Origin: Obelidium mucronatum
Taxonomy: Eukaryota > Chytridiomycota > Chytridiomycetes > Chytridiales > Chytriomycetaceae
Assembly: GCA_025765595.1 (NCBI GenBank)
Contig: JAIVFH010000035.1
Span: forward strand, 186,001 to 250,000
Length of the DNA: 64,000 nt
Direction of reading: 5' to 3'
In this document: positions 9,966 through 21,675 of the stretch, one piece after another
Layout of the letters: every line of letters starts with the position of its first letter
How positions within the stretch are numbered: position 1 is the stretch's first letter
Program-made: the position numbers and the translations under genes
Notes under the pieces: generated by a model
Told to the model about the DNA's origin: nothing
The model's database searches: none
Seen by the model: the letters and a program-made list of their open reading frames with translations, nothing else

Positions 9966-11147
9966 ATGCTGTCGCTTCCGTCACCACCACTGTCACCCCC
10001 GCCATCGCATGGCCAGACGACAGTCCGCGGAATACGGCGACCTCCGTCTGTTGAGTTTGAGCACAGCGGGGACGAGGGGGCCGCAGCCGGGGTCGAATGT
10101 GAAAGCCCGGTCCTGCAGCACCCGCACATGGCCGTGGCGCCGCCCCTGGCGAGCAGCGGCGCCGACGCCGCGCCGACGAATGCGGAAGCGGAAGCGCCGG
10201 CGCCGGCGCATGCGGCAGCGCCGGCGGGCGCCAGTGCAAATGCAAGCGTGGTCGGGCTGCCGCACACGCTGGTCGAGTCGCCGGCGCTCGCGGCGCAGTT
10301 CCGGGTGTGTCTCGGCGTGCGCATCCAGACGCTGCGGCTGCTTGTGCTCGACGTGGACGGCGCGCCGGTCGTGCCGCTCGACCACCTGCGGCTGCGCATG
10401 CAGATGGGCCGCGGCCGCCGCCTGACGCGCGACTACGCCGCCGAGACCGCCGCCGCGCTGCTGGAGCGGCTGGAGGCGGCGAATGCGGACGCCGACGCCG
10501 ACGCCGCCGAACCTCGCGAGTCCGACGACGCCTCGGTGTTTCAGGACGCCGCCGCCCCGCCGTGCGTCCGCTGCGAGGCCGCCTCGGAGCTCGGCAGGGC
10601 GTCGGCGCTGCGGCCGTTCCGCAGTCCGCTGTCGTGCGACTGCGACTTGTGTAACTCGGCGTCGCTGTTCAATCAGTACCTGGCGCCACCGTTGCCGGCT
10701 GATCTCTCTGCTCTGGAACAACTGGACTGGGTTCTGCATCAGCAAAAAATGGACTACCATAAGCCGCATATGAGACGATTGGCTGTTTTTGAAGACAGGT
10801 TGGGACTTGGACATGATGGTGTTTGTGTGTGTCAGCAGCATGGAGAAGAATCAGAGACTGAGAATGACAGGGATCCTCAAAACCATCAGCACCAAGAGGA
10901 TGAGCAATCAGAGATAGACGATGACGAAGACGAAGAGGATGAGGATGACGAAGAAGAGGATTACACTGAATCTAATGAGACGTCCGACGATAGTGACGAC
11001 TCAAGTTCGCATCTTGATTCAGATCAGGAGTCCGAGGAAGATTTGGAGGAGTCGTTTTTGGATGATTATATGGCCAAACTGCATGAGTTGTTTGGATTGT
11101 TGGAGGTGAATGCAAAATTGGAAGAAATCCTGCACATATGCCGTTGA
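9966..11147 (+). CDS. Acidic hypothetical protein, unrecognised
   Basis: One uninterrupted frame of 393 residues whose ATG is 41 bp after the stop of the kinase gene on the same strand. I do not recognise a family. Residues 1-110 are Pro/Ala-rich and encoded by very GC-rich DNA. Residues ~110-160 form a compact hydrophobic patch (FRVCLGVRIQTLRLLVLDVD). Residues ~195-235 hold closely spaced cysteines (CVRCEAA ... CDCDLCN), which may bind zinc. A helical stretch follows (LEQLDWVLHQQKMDYHKPHM). The last third is a long Glu/Asp run ending in a short amphipathic helix. A nuclear or chromatin role would be a guess from the acidity alone. The opposite strand also has long frames here, caused by GC bias. 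Confidence 0.6.
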   Translation: MLSLPSPPLSPPPSHGQTTVRGIRRPPSVEFEHSGDEGAAAGVECESPVLQHPHMAVAPPLASSGADAAPTNAEAEAPAPAHAAAPAGASANASVVGLPHTLVESPALAAQFRVCLGVRIQTLRLLVLDVDGAPVVPLDHLRLRMQMGRGRRLTRDYAAETAAALLERLEAANADADADAAEPRESDDASVFQDAAAPPCVRCEAASELGRASALRPFRSPLSCDCDLCNSASLFNQYLAPPLPADLSALEQLDWVLHQQKMDYHKPHMRRLAVFEDRLGLGHDGVCVCQQHGEESETENDRDPQNHQHQEDEQSEIDDDEDEEDEDDEEEDYTESNETSDDSDDSSSHLDSDQESEEDLEESFLDDYMAKLHELFGLLEVNAKLEEILHICR

Positions 11148-11205
11148 AATATGTTTTTAGCAAAGAGAAAAGTTGATCCATCCTTGAAATACATTATATT
11201 GTTTT

Positions 11206-13360
11206 TTAAGAAATTCCATCAAAAAGCGAATCATCAAACATTTGATTCAACTCATCAAAAGTCATCCCCTCAACAGTTCCACCACCACCACCTCCTCCTC
11301 CACGATTTACACTGCCGCTTGCTCCAGACACAGCGGCATCAACAGTCAAAGAGAACCCCGGAACATCTAAATCTTCAGTACCCGTCGTGGTGTATTGCGC
11401 TCGATTCAGCTGTTGTTGATGAATATCCAGCCGTCCATACGAATCAGAATTATGATGTTGAGAACTTCCAGCAGATGATGCACTTCGACGATTCGTCCCA
11501 GATAAAGGTATAGTTCCTATTTGAGACCGAGATTTCGGCGTTTGCTTTTTGTTTGCCTTTCGGGTATTTTTTGTAGGCGCATTAATGGGTATTGGATCGG
11601 TTGCTATTGTTGCTGAAGAAAGTGAGGTTGAAGCATGGGTAGATTCTACTGGTGGCCCCTTCTCACTGGCACCACCAATTTCAACCAAAGTCGACACTAG
11701 AGCTTTTGCTGCCGCTTCGATACTTGCAGCGACATCTTCATTTTCATTGCCAGAAGCTTTTCAATGAGAGAAAAAGAGCATGGTTTCAAAACAAACAAAC
11801 AAAAGACAAAGAATAAATAAAATATGAAAAAAAACACTTACAAGCGCAAGTTAAAGCTTTCGCAAGTTCTTCCGGAAGAAGCATCGATAATGCAGAAACG
11901 GCTTGCATGACATCTTCATTGTCTTCCAAACCGTTGCCGCCACTCCGACAATTCCTCATGTTTCCATCGGCACCGTCCAATGACGAATTCATAATACCAC
12001 TTCTTCCGCCCAAGTTCCCATCAAGTTCATTGGTTAGAGAATCGACACCGTTGTTGCCAGTGTTGCTAAAAATACCCCGCATAAGCTGTTGCAAGATTTC
12101 ACTCAATCCACCACTGTCTTCTTGGCTATTAGCACTAATCTGATTGCTGATAACTGGATTGTTTATTCTTTTGTTGGGATCGTGTTCGGAGATAGAACTG
12201 GAGACAGCTGGGGGTTCCAACTCTAGCGGGGGAGGAGTTTTAAATTCGCCGACAGGAGGCATCGAATCGTCACGCCGCCGTTGAGAGCCTGACAGTAATT
12301 CGGATGCATTTGATTGAACAGACGACAGGGCAAAGTCAAGTTCAGGCATAATAGAAGAGCCTGCGCCAATTTCCTGATGTTGATCAAGCAGTGCAGCAGC
12401 ACGTTCCCATTCTGCGGAATCAAAATCAAGGGGGTTTGTATTTTGCTGGTATTGAGACAGAGATTTGTTGGCCGAAGCATTTTTTCGTTTCCTCGGTTTG
12501 GCTGATGTTGATGCTGATGCTGATGATGACTCCAAATCCTGAGTTGTTTTCCGCTTCTTTGTGTTTTGCTGTTGCTGGTGTTGCAACATCAGCTCCTGTT
12601 GCTGCTCGTGGTCGCGAAACTCGTTGAACTCAATGATTGCAAGTTCGTCCTCCAGTTTCTTTGCAGCCTTTGTTGAGATGTGGCTTGCGATTAGGGCCTT
12701 GATTGGGTTCACAGGTTTGAGAGCAGGCCCCAGCAGAAGCTGATCTTCTGGATTTAGAGCTGCCGCGCTCGATGCAGACTGTATAGGAGTTGGCGAGTCC
12801 TGGTGCGATGGCGTGGAGGCAGTGGTTGTGGTCGTGGCCAGCAGCGGGTCGCCGAGACTCAGAAACGACAGCTTGTCGGCGTTGCTCGGACGCCCCCGCT
12901 TTTTGCGGTCGGCGTCAGTGCACGAGTCCGCGCGGCCGAGACGCAGACAGCGCTGTGTGCACGTTGCAGCGTCAGAAGCACAACTCACAGCGCACAAACA
13001 CACAAAGCCTCAACGCACCTGGCACGGCCGCCCCGCGTCGCACGCCACGTGCGAGTTTTTGCACGACGCGCACGCCTTCTGCGCGTACGCCTTCGGCCGC
13101 TGCGCCGGCGCCCGCTTCTTCTTGTCCGCCGCCGCTGCCGCTGCCGCTGCTGCCGCCGCCGCCGCCGCGCTGGCGGGCGCGCCGTCGTCCAGCGCGCCGC
13201 TGCCGCCGCCGTCGTCGCGCCGCGTGTTGGCAAACATGAAGCCAATGTCTTCGGGCTCCTCGAACGTCACCGCGTCCGTTGCCGCCGTCGTCGCGCCGAG
13301 CCGGCCGGACGCCGTCAGCGCGCTAAGCGCATCGAGGATGAGCGAATCGTCCAGTTCCAT
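11206..13360 (-). CDS. Zn(II)2Cys6 transcription factor with adjacent AT-hook-like motif
   Basis: Three exons (13019-13360, ~11841-12952, 11206-11756). After an acidic N-terminus and a long poly-Ala run comes a fungal binuclear zinc cluster split by intron 1: KACASCKNSHVACDAGRPCQ then RCLRLGRADSC. That gives the six cysteines in C-x2-C-x6-C-x5-C-x2-C-x6-C-like spacing. It resembles the AcuK/Ert1-type cluster (SHxxCD..RPCQRC). Immediately after comes RKKRGRPS, an AT-hook core. The rest is Gln/Ser/Asn-rich with a basic KKRKTTQ segment. The C-terminus has acidic-aromatic clusters (MTFDELNQMFDDSLFDG) that look like an activation domain. It is divergent from the TMEM198-like gene, 103 bp away. Target genes cannot be told from sequence. 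Confidence 0.88.
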
Positions 13361-13463
13361 TCGTGTGTCTGTCGGGGTGTCCAGTAGGGTTCGACTGCCT
13401 GTGAGTGCGCTGCGAAACCGGGCGAGTGTCGATTTTGGTTAAATATTTTAACAGAACCAATCA

Positions 13464-14617
13464 ATGCGTGTTGCCTCGTCGCTGGCTCTTTTCGTCCTTG
13501 CCGTCCTCTGCGCCGTGTGCGCATTGGCCGATCAGTCTCTGTCAAAGCGGTCATTCGCTGACCTGGATCTTCCATGGTCCGCCGATGCCAACTCAGTAGC
13601 AGGTGTCTCGGTTGGAGGCTCAAGCTCAAGCTCAGGCTCAAGCTCAAGCTCAATCGCGGGCACAGGCTCAAGCACCAACGGTAAAGCTCTGCTGCAAGGC
13701 ACTGTTCCAGTACCCACTGGAGTTGCTTCTCCTGTTGGGACTGCCGAAGGACTGGCGAAAGACAACCTTGCCCGCTTAAACGTCACCACCGGTATCTTTG
13801 CTGCTGTAGCGATTACTTCTGGATTGATCCTGCTTGTCTGGGGCCACAACTTGTTCAAGGTGATCTTTTGAAACGAGCTTGGCATTCATTTGGTGTTCAC
13901 TTGCTAAACTACACTTCCTCAGCCACTTCTCTTCATTTCTGGATTCTACTTTGCTGGGGTTTGCACCTTTGTGATCATGCAAAACGTTGAGTATGGCACA
14001 CAATCCTTGATTGGAGGTTCCAACAGAGACATTGTTTATTTGGTGGTTTGTCTTCTTGCTGGGGCAATCGGTGGCGGTCTTCTCATGTTTTTCTGGAAGG
14101 TAGTATAGATTCAACTTGACTGCTTATAAGCTTCTCTAATAGTTTCATGTGCATCCAGGTTGGATTCTTTGCTATCGGTGCTTGCTTGGGTTATGTTGTG
14201 TCCATGCTCATTCTCTCCTTCTTCCACGATCTTTTCACAAGCTCCTTGGGTCGCTGGATCTTTACTATCGTCTGCGTTTTGGCATTTGCTATTCTTATTC
14301 ACTTCTTTGAGCTTCCAGTTCTCATCATTGCCACTGCCAGTTGCGGTGCCTTTGCAATTTTCGTTGGCCTGGACATTTTCTTGAACACTGGGTTCTTGAA
14401 CACTACTTTGGAAATTGTTACTGGCCATTTGACTCTTGCTAACTCGACCAGCAACCACAGCTGGTTGTACATGTTGATTGGTTGCACTCTTTTGGCCTTG
14501 ATTGGAACTGCATGGCAATTCTACGCTGTGAGACGTGACAACTGGAGACACGGGGGATTGTTGAAGAGACACCAGTTGTTGTACCCTAACGGTGATGCCA
14601 AGTACCACCGTGTCTAA
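13464..14617 (+). CDS. TMEM198-like (DUF4203) seven-span membrane protein
   Basis: Three exons (13464-13859, 13923-14099, 14159-14617) make 343 residues. A signal peptide (MRVASSLALFVLAVLCAVCA) is followed by a Ser-rich luminal segment of ~80 residues, with a nearly pure GSSSSS stretch. Seven hydrophobic helices follow, beginning with VTTGIFAAVAITSGLILLVW. A short basic cytosolic tail ends in YPNGDAKYHRV. The topology and glycine-rich helix packing fit the TMEM198/TM7SF3 family. In animals TMEM198 is linked to Wnt receptor phosphorylation; no function is established in fungi. A CCAAT pentamer sits directly before the ATG. The converging GPCR gene ends about 170 bp downstream. Confidence 0.83.
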
Positions 14618-14785
14618 ATGTTCACGCGAAAACGATTGTTAGAGTTGGAGTGATTTGTTTCCTTCACTCCCGTCCTTTTTTTTTTTTGATGCAGTCATAT
14701 ATGTTTTAGTTTTTTGCCTTCTTGTGTGCATAATGTGAATAAAAGAGGCTTTATGAATTGAAATAAGAAAAAGAAACGAAAAAAA

Positions 14786-15796
14786 CTACTTTTGGTGGGA
14801 CAACAATTCCTTCAACTTTACAACACAATCTTCTGCCTGATCTGATTTTTTGAAATCAATCTTGATATCAAGTTTTGTACTGACGCACTTCACACCAACA
14901 CGAAATTGCGTGTGACTGAACTCTGGTACATCATTCAGCTCCTTCACATTAATAATCATCACGTTCTTTGGCAAGTTGATTGCAAAAGATGGTTCTTCCT
15001 GACTCAAGAATACCAGCACAGTCTTTCCACGCAACGGATACATTCCCAACACAGCAGACACCCACGGAATTTCAAGACCATCCTTCCCAATCCTGGTATA
15101 ACACACACCATACTTGACGTTTTGGGCAATCGGCTTTGCAATCTTGTCACTGGTGGTATTGCTAGAATTCCCAAGCATAGATGTTTGCTGGTTCACTGAA
15201 CTCTGTCCAGGAGCATGGGAACTCTCCAACATGCTTGCAATCCGCTTTCTCCCACCAGCAGCACCAGCAGCAGCAGAAACCATAGTCTTACTTTGATCAG
15301 CATTCGACCCTCTCTTGGATCCCAAGCTTGACCGCAAGGAAGACATGAATGTGGTTGTCAAGGACCCATCCTTGGCGTCAAACACTAGAACCAAGATTTT
15401 CGGACCAAACAAAAGAACCATGCAAAAAGTGGTGATGGTCCAAATCATGATGGCTTGGACAAGGGAAGAGAGTGTGGTGGCATCGTTTGACTGACCGATT
15501 CCCAATAGAAGCAGCGACATGACGCCCGTGCAAATCGTAATCAAATAAATGTAAGTGCTTTCATTGAACTGCGGCTTTACATTCCACGTGAGAATTCCGG
15601 TAGCCAAGGTTCCAATGAGCAGCAAGGCGTTGTATGCCCAGAGAAGAATGGACGGGTAGGAAGCTTCACGGGGTGCGAATGAGCAGGCATATGTAAACGT
15701 CAAGTCTGGGCCTAGAGTGTAGATCCCATGCATGGGTGAGTTACCAGCAAATAATCCAACGAAAACCTGTTGAGAAAAATTTTTGGAGTTAAAAAA

Positions 15797-15845
<49 letters not shown>

Positions 15846-18316
15846 GGGGGGGGGGGGGGGGGGGGGGGGGGGAGTGCTTACCGCTTCCAGTCCAACAAGA
15901 AAACAAAGAACAGTGACCAAACTCCAATCTTTAAGAAAAGTAGGTGGAAAAGAATACTCGGGCGTGAAAATAATATGCATTCTCATATTCTTGACAAAGA
16001 TGCTTCCAAAAATGATACTATACCCAATCAAGGGCAACCAAATACGTGCGTTACAGGAAATCGAAGCAGCGCGATAAATATGAAAGAACATTGACGCGTA
16101 TGGAAACGCGGATCCAATGGAAATCAAACTCAAAAAGAGCACTGATCCGTTTCTGATTGTTGACGTTTTCTGGCATGCAAGAGTGATGAAGAGGGAAAAA
16201 AGGCTGAATACGATTCCGACTCCACCGAGTGCGATTAATGCTCGACCGCCTCCGTTGGATGGGAGGAGGATCTGTTCCGTATAGATTGGGCCATCTGGTG
16301 GAGGACGGTTTGTACCTACCAAAGTAAGAAGCACAAAAAAAAGATGATTAGTTGTTTATTGCGTTGAATGCATGTGTTCAAACCATCAAAGAAGGCGAGA
16401 GTGTAGTTTGGGAAGTAGTTGAAAGACGACCATTCAGAGTCTGAAACTGCAAATGCTGTAGTACAGTATAAAAAGAAGCGTCACTTTTTGTGCAAACAGT
16501 AATCAAAAAATGATAAAGAAGACATACGGATGGGGTCCGGGAAGACACTATCTCCAGGAAGTGAGAAATACATTCCTGGTGCTGCCATATCCCCATAAAT
16601 AGATAATAAGTACGGATCACCACCAAGACCACGATACCCTTAGAACGACAAAATAGTTTGTTAATAATAAAGAATTAAGAAAAAATGAAAATGAAGAAAG
16701 TAAACAGAAAAAAAAAAATTCACACCAGTTTTCGCATATAATGTTGCGTTCATGTATTGCTGAAGCTGTCGAGTAGCAAGCATTTGTGGAGTAAAAGTTG
16801 GATTCGAATTCAAGAGGTTCTTGAAACCATGTGCGTACAAATTAATGCAATCATACATCATTGGAACATTCACGTTCCACAGGTCTTGGATGGTTGGCGA
16901 TCCCCTGTAATATGTTCTGAGTTATGACACACGGCTCCACTTTACACAATTCTTTGAAGGAAATATTGATCTCACCCAAGAGGTTTTGTGATATTCACTA
17001 TTTGTTTAGTAAAGGTATCACCCAGTCTGGCTGTGTATTCCGACGTGGGGTTTGACCCGGCCACGAAAACAAAGCCGCGAGACCATGTGTAAAACTTGTC
17101 ACTGCCAAACACTAAAACAAAAAAAAAAAAAGTAAGAAATTTTGCAATTGAACTGGAATCAGAAAGAGGTTTTCTGCAGTGTACTCACACTCGGCGCCAT
17201 CACCATTAACAATTGGAGGGTTCCCACCGATCCAGACATAGTCATTACCAACTGACGAGTTTGTCGATGCGAGGCCGTAATACAGTTGAGCCATCGAGAA
17301 GACGTCAGTAACAGCAATCATGTATCGAGCATCAACGATTTTCAGCATTTGACCAATGTAATCATTGCCACCTGGCTTGTAAGCCAAGTCACTATTCAAC
17401 TTCACCAAGATTTGGATGCCATGTTGAGACAAGTATTCGGCGGTGTGTAAGGCCTCTGGAAGAGAAAACAACAATGTGATGCAAAATGATTAAAAAAGTT
17501 ATTTAATTTTGAAAATTGTGATAAACTTACGAGCAGCCCAATCCTTATTTCCAAACGAAAAGATTAACGCGACGCGTTGAACATTCCAAGTCTTGAGCAA
17601 TTGGTACAAATTTTCCGCAAACCCGGAAACAGACATCATTTGAAACAGATACGGATACTTGTTTCTATTGAGCATGGGGAATGAAAACGTTTCAACTCCA
17701 CACAAAGGGAGCTACAAAAAAAAAAGAAAGCAGAAAGAGCATATTAGTAATGATGACTAACAGAGAGTAATTTCTTGTACCTGAGCAAGCGACATGATCT
17801 GCGCACTGTAGACAGTTGTTTTACGATCAAAGTCGCCAAAGATTGCAATGATTTCTGGGTCAGCAATCATTTCAGGAACTGTATGAACCATGGCATAACC
17901 TGGAGATTTTCCTGGTGTTGGCCCCCAATCTTAAAACGCCGAATTACTAAACATGAATAACACAAAAGAATATAATATATACAATCTATCTACCATTAAA
18001 CCGCTTAATATTGATGTGAATGTTTGGTAAAATCGTTGGATCATTGTTAATGTTCTGCACGGTTAGAGCAGCCCCTATGTCTTGCCAATAAAAGACCCCT
18101 TGAGCAGTTGGACGGAAGAAGCTTGACACGAAGTTGCTCATATTAACAGCCGTAAAAATGTCGTTCGTTACTAAGGTGCCATTATAGGTGAGGCCGGGAA
18201 TCCTGTTCCAAAGTCAAATTCAATTCAGAATCCGGTGAATTTGGGATCATCTACCATTTATACGGCCCGAGAAAGGCGATCGTCACATTCGTCTTGGGTA
18301 CCGTAGATGACGACAT
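14786..18316 (-). CDS. Class C (GABA-B-like) G-protein-coupled receptor
   Basis: Roughly a dozen exons. The 5' exons (18316 down to ~16390) encode a periplasmic-binding-protein-like ligand domain: NVTIAFLGPYKW, then ALTVQNINNDPTILPNIHI, then EIIAIFGDFDRKTTVYSAQ, then VQRVALIFSFGNKDWAA. The 16334-14786 exons encode seven transmembrane helices, starting at ALIALGGVGIVFSLFSLFIT and including the LTWNVKPQFNES-type signature between TM5 and TM6. A cytosolic tail of ~170 residues ends in LKELLSHQK. This architecture senses small extracellular ligands such as amino acids in other eukaryotes. The N-terminus is uncertain: the ATG at 18316 starts only ~10 residues before the first beta strand and no signal peptide is visible. 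A poly-T/poly-G composite tract lies in the intron after TM4. Confidence 0.85.
15808..15872. repeat. Intronic T36-GC-G27 composite homopolymer
   Basis: T runs from 15808 to 15843, then GC, then G from 15846 to 15872. The tract lies within an intron of the minus-strand GPCR gene, a few bases from its donor site, so the transcript carries C27 then A36. Confidence 0.9.
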
Positions 18317-18461
18317 TCGTATCGACAAGCTGTGTGGTGATTTTTAAGTATTCTTCTAGAGAATTGTCACACTTACTATATTTCTCCAAAAATAAGAAAC
18401 AAAACCAAAAAGAGTTTATACAATAATTAATTGTGTTTCCTATAAGAAAAAACCACAACGT

Positions 18462-21400
18462 CTATTTGCCTGCCCGAACAACAATAACATCGTGATCTGA
18501 CCCCGGAACACCTGCGCGGGCATGCTCCACTGCAAAGCTATCCATGACACACAATCGCTCTTCTGTACCGGGGTCCCTATAAATGAATCCATCCGTTTTC
18601 GCATCGTACCCAATGAATAGTATATAATGACCCTCAAATTCTAACGGAGTGTCGTCAGAATTATTTGCGAGAAGATTACCCCGTCCATCATCACTTCTCT
18701 TTCCAAACCAGTTTGACAACACTCCCGGAACAGAGCCCGAATTACCCAATAACTGCCCACTCTGGAAGATATTTCCAAAACAAGAAGGACCCCACTTATT
18801 GTGCCCATCATTGTCCCCGTCACTCACACTCCAGTATTCATCTTCACTCTCATAATCTTCATCACTTTCAAAACCATCTCCACTGCATTCACTTTCACCA
18901 TCATTCTTAAACTGCTGGGGATATCGCTGATGTGACGGAACGGCCGATTGTTGATGGTTGTTGCGCAAATGACTGCCACTTGCACTGCTTCCCTCCGGAT
19001 CCTCCTTTTCCTCCTCTTCCTCCTCGCCGGTACTGTCGCTTGATTCATCCACAGTGGTTTCTTGTTGAAGAATTCGTTTTCGCAAGTCCCAAAAAGATAA
19101 ACTACTTCGGCGCTCTTGTTCGGGAGGTTCCACTTTCGCCTCGGCACCGCTACCAGCGGCCAGAGCGTTGCCATAGTTCCCAACTCCATTGGATAATTTA
19201 TTGCTCGAACTCGATTCCGCTGCACTAGCGACACACTTTCCGAATATTTCATCCCGCCGAGAAGTCGGTGGTGTTGTTGTCGATGACGAGGTAGATCCTC
19301 CAGAGGCAGTTGGAGCAGCAGAGGATGCCTTTGACAGCCTTCCAAAAATCTCATCTCGACGCGATGTAGCAGAATTCGAGCCTACTTTAGCAGTGGCGGC
19401 TTTGTTCCCAAATATTTCGTCACGACGAGAAACTGCCGGTGAAGGAGGCGGGGACTGAGAAGCAGTTGCGGCAGAAAGTGGTGACGGTGAAACCAGAGTT
19501 ACTCCCTTTTCAGGGGATATGACATGGTTTGCAGCAAATGAAACAACACCCTTCCTCCTCCCACCACCACCACCAGAACCCGCAAAAAATACAGAGTTTT
19601 CATTTCGCTCAAATTCGGACATCAAGCCTGCCGTTTTGGATAACGCTGTAGTGGTATTGCTGGTCCGTGAAGCCGCCGTTGCGGCAACTGCGGCAAGTTT
19701 TTCTGAGTCTGTTCCAGGAATACTGAAGGCACGATGTTTTCGTTCAGAAGGATGTTCACGGGGCGTCAAGAAACTGAGAAACGATGGTATGGGAGAAGGC
19801 GATGGCGACATTGAAGGTTGTTGCTCGTTTGGCGATAACGTTGCACCCATTGGAAACCGAAATTGAGGAACAATATTTGCTGGCGACTCATGCAATGATA
19901 ACTTCTCTTCTTGCTTCTTGCTTTGTTGAAATGCAGCGAAAACACTACCAGGTCGAAGAGGGGAGGTACTGGCAGAGCCCGTTTGCGATTTGACAGTTGG
20001 TGGTTGAACGCTTGAGATGCTCGCGGCTGCAGAATTAACTCGATGTTTCAGTGACGGATGACCCCCTTCTACTCGATCAGAGAAATTTTCGTCGTGTACT
20101 GTCGACACGATGCCAACTCCTGGAGGAACTTTTGTTGTAAGTTTGGAAGCTTTGGGTGTCTGCTCTGAGGAGTTTAGAGAGCCAGAAATCGACGATGTAG
20201 ATATTGATATTTGAGGTGGGGTGATTTCAAAACTGGTATTGGGCATTTGCAATGCTGCTTCATATCGTGCCGTCAACAAGGGAGTCGTGTTTTGACTGGC
20301 AGAAACACGATCGTCTTCATTATCGTTACTACGGAACACAAAGGCACCAATCCAAGACACTGTATTCGACACAGTTTTCACAATTGAGAATGACTCCGCC
20401 GAGTCAACCACTGAATTCTCAGCATAGGCTCGATATGTATGTACTGATGAATTTGAATTTATCCTCCGTAATGGGTGTCCAGCATTCGACGTATAAGACG
20501 ATGACATGGATTGTTGTAAATTGGTGGGTTTTGCAGCATGGTCTAACAAGGGAGTTCGCTCTGTGAATTTGCGAGGCGCCATTCGGTTACTGTGATGAAA
20601 TGTAGACGATTCGTTCGATGTAGAGGCCGGTTGAGACACCGGCAATACAGGGATGGCAACATGAGGGTCAATTTCCCGCTTTGAATAATTCCCAACACCC
20701 GCAGCAAAATCATGACGTCGTTTCTTGGTTCGCTTTTGGGACTTTGCTGATATTAAAGCCACACCCGAATCACAATCCGCCTCGTTATCCTCTTCATCTC
20801 CAGAATCCATTCCAGTGTTATATTCACTGAGGTACAGGTAGGAATCGACCCCAACATCAAAATCCACCGGCCTTTCCGTCTCCATTTCGTCAATAACATC
20901 CTGAGGGTTTCCGCAAAGCCAACCGAGGCCCAGGCGTTGCCACCGAGTTCGTTTGACACATATCGCTACATTTCGTTCCCGTCTCCGGCATACCCGACAA
21001 TTGATGGCATTAAGATTAACGAGCATAAGAACTGCATAACGGCCCGACGCTGTATGAAAATATGTTGAGCAACCCTGGGTTGTTGATCCTTGTGTTGAAC
21101 TTACACAAAAAACGTTTGATGTCATCCAGCGGAAGCAGAAGCGGAACCACACGCACACCCGAATCATGGGCATCAGCGAATAAAGAATGAATACGGCGAC
21201 TGTCCGTGGGAAATGCGGAGCGGTAGTAAGACTTTTGTGCGTAGTGGAAGTTGACACCAATGTGTGAGGTATAGTACGCTGCCGCACGGGGTTAAAAAGA
21301 ATCAATGCATACAGCTGTGAATTGATCTTACTGAAGTCGGAAACTCCAAAGGCCCGGAATAGATAGGCAAGGTCAATCGTCCATACTGACCCGTTTTCAA

Positions 21401-21670
21401 CAGCGTCCCGGTGCACGAAAAGACGCAAGTCTACAGGGTCGCTTTGAGAGTATAGCTTTAAGCTCTTAAGCACCATTGATACGCATGTTAATCCGCAATC
21501 CTGAAGAACGGGTTAGTGCCCCCAAAGTGCTCCAAATCAAACAGAGCTGGACTCACCCATTGACTGGGCTGAGTTATATGTGGCACCGACGAAGCCAGTG
21601 ATAGAATCAGCCGCCGATTGCGGCTGAGTTTGCGGTGGGGAGGATGACGATGAGGTGGTGTTTGTAACAT
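18462..21670 (-). CDS. GUCD1-like (guanylyl-cyclase-domain family) protein with ~750-residue disordered insert
   Basis: The first exon (21557-21670) ends in VPHITQPSQW and the second starts at 21500 with DCGLTCVSMVLKSLKL. Together they recreate the GUCD1 hallmark W-DCGLxC. Introns near 21340-21275 and 21110-21055 must be removed to read SHIGVNFHYAQKSYYRS and LLPLDDIKRFL, then SGRYAVLMLVNLNAINC. The C-terminus (GHYILFIGYDAKTDGFIYRD and LCVMDSF) completes the papain-like fold. Between the halves sits an insert of ~750 residues rich in Ser/Thr/Asn, with three SRRDEIFG motifs and an acidic patch (DSTGEEEEEEKEDPEGS). Family members are usually ~240 residues. Despite the name, no cyclase activity is firmly shown; the Cys/His arrangement suggests a C39-like hydrolase ancestry. 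The stop codon is about 145 bp from the GPCR start. Confidence 0.8.
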
Positions 21671-21675
21671 AAACT

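Noticed and set aside
9993..10841. 282-residue minus-strand frame opposite the acidic orphan
   Set aside because: Arg-rich composition typical of antisense frames in GC islands. The plus frame continues beyond the island; neither is proven by homology, but the plus frame is longer.
18258..18458. Receptor start with a hydrophobic leader at 18458
   Set aside because: That frame begins with TTG, not ATG, and is out of frame with the conserved NVTIAFLGPYKW strand.
21040..21345. Odd tryptophan/cysteine-rich stretch in the GUCD1-like open frame
   Set aside because: It is intron plus out-of-frame reading; removing two introns gives the conserved SHIGVNFHYAQKSYY segment.
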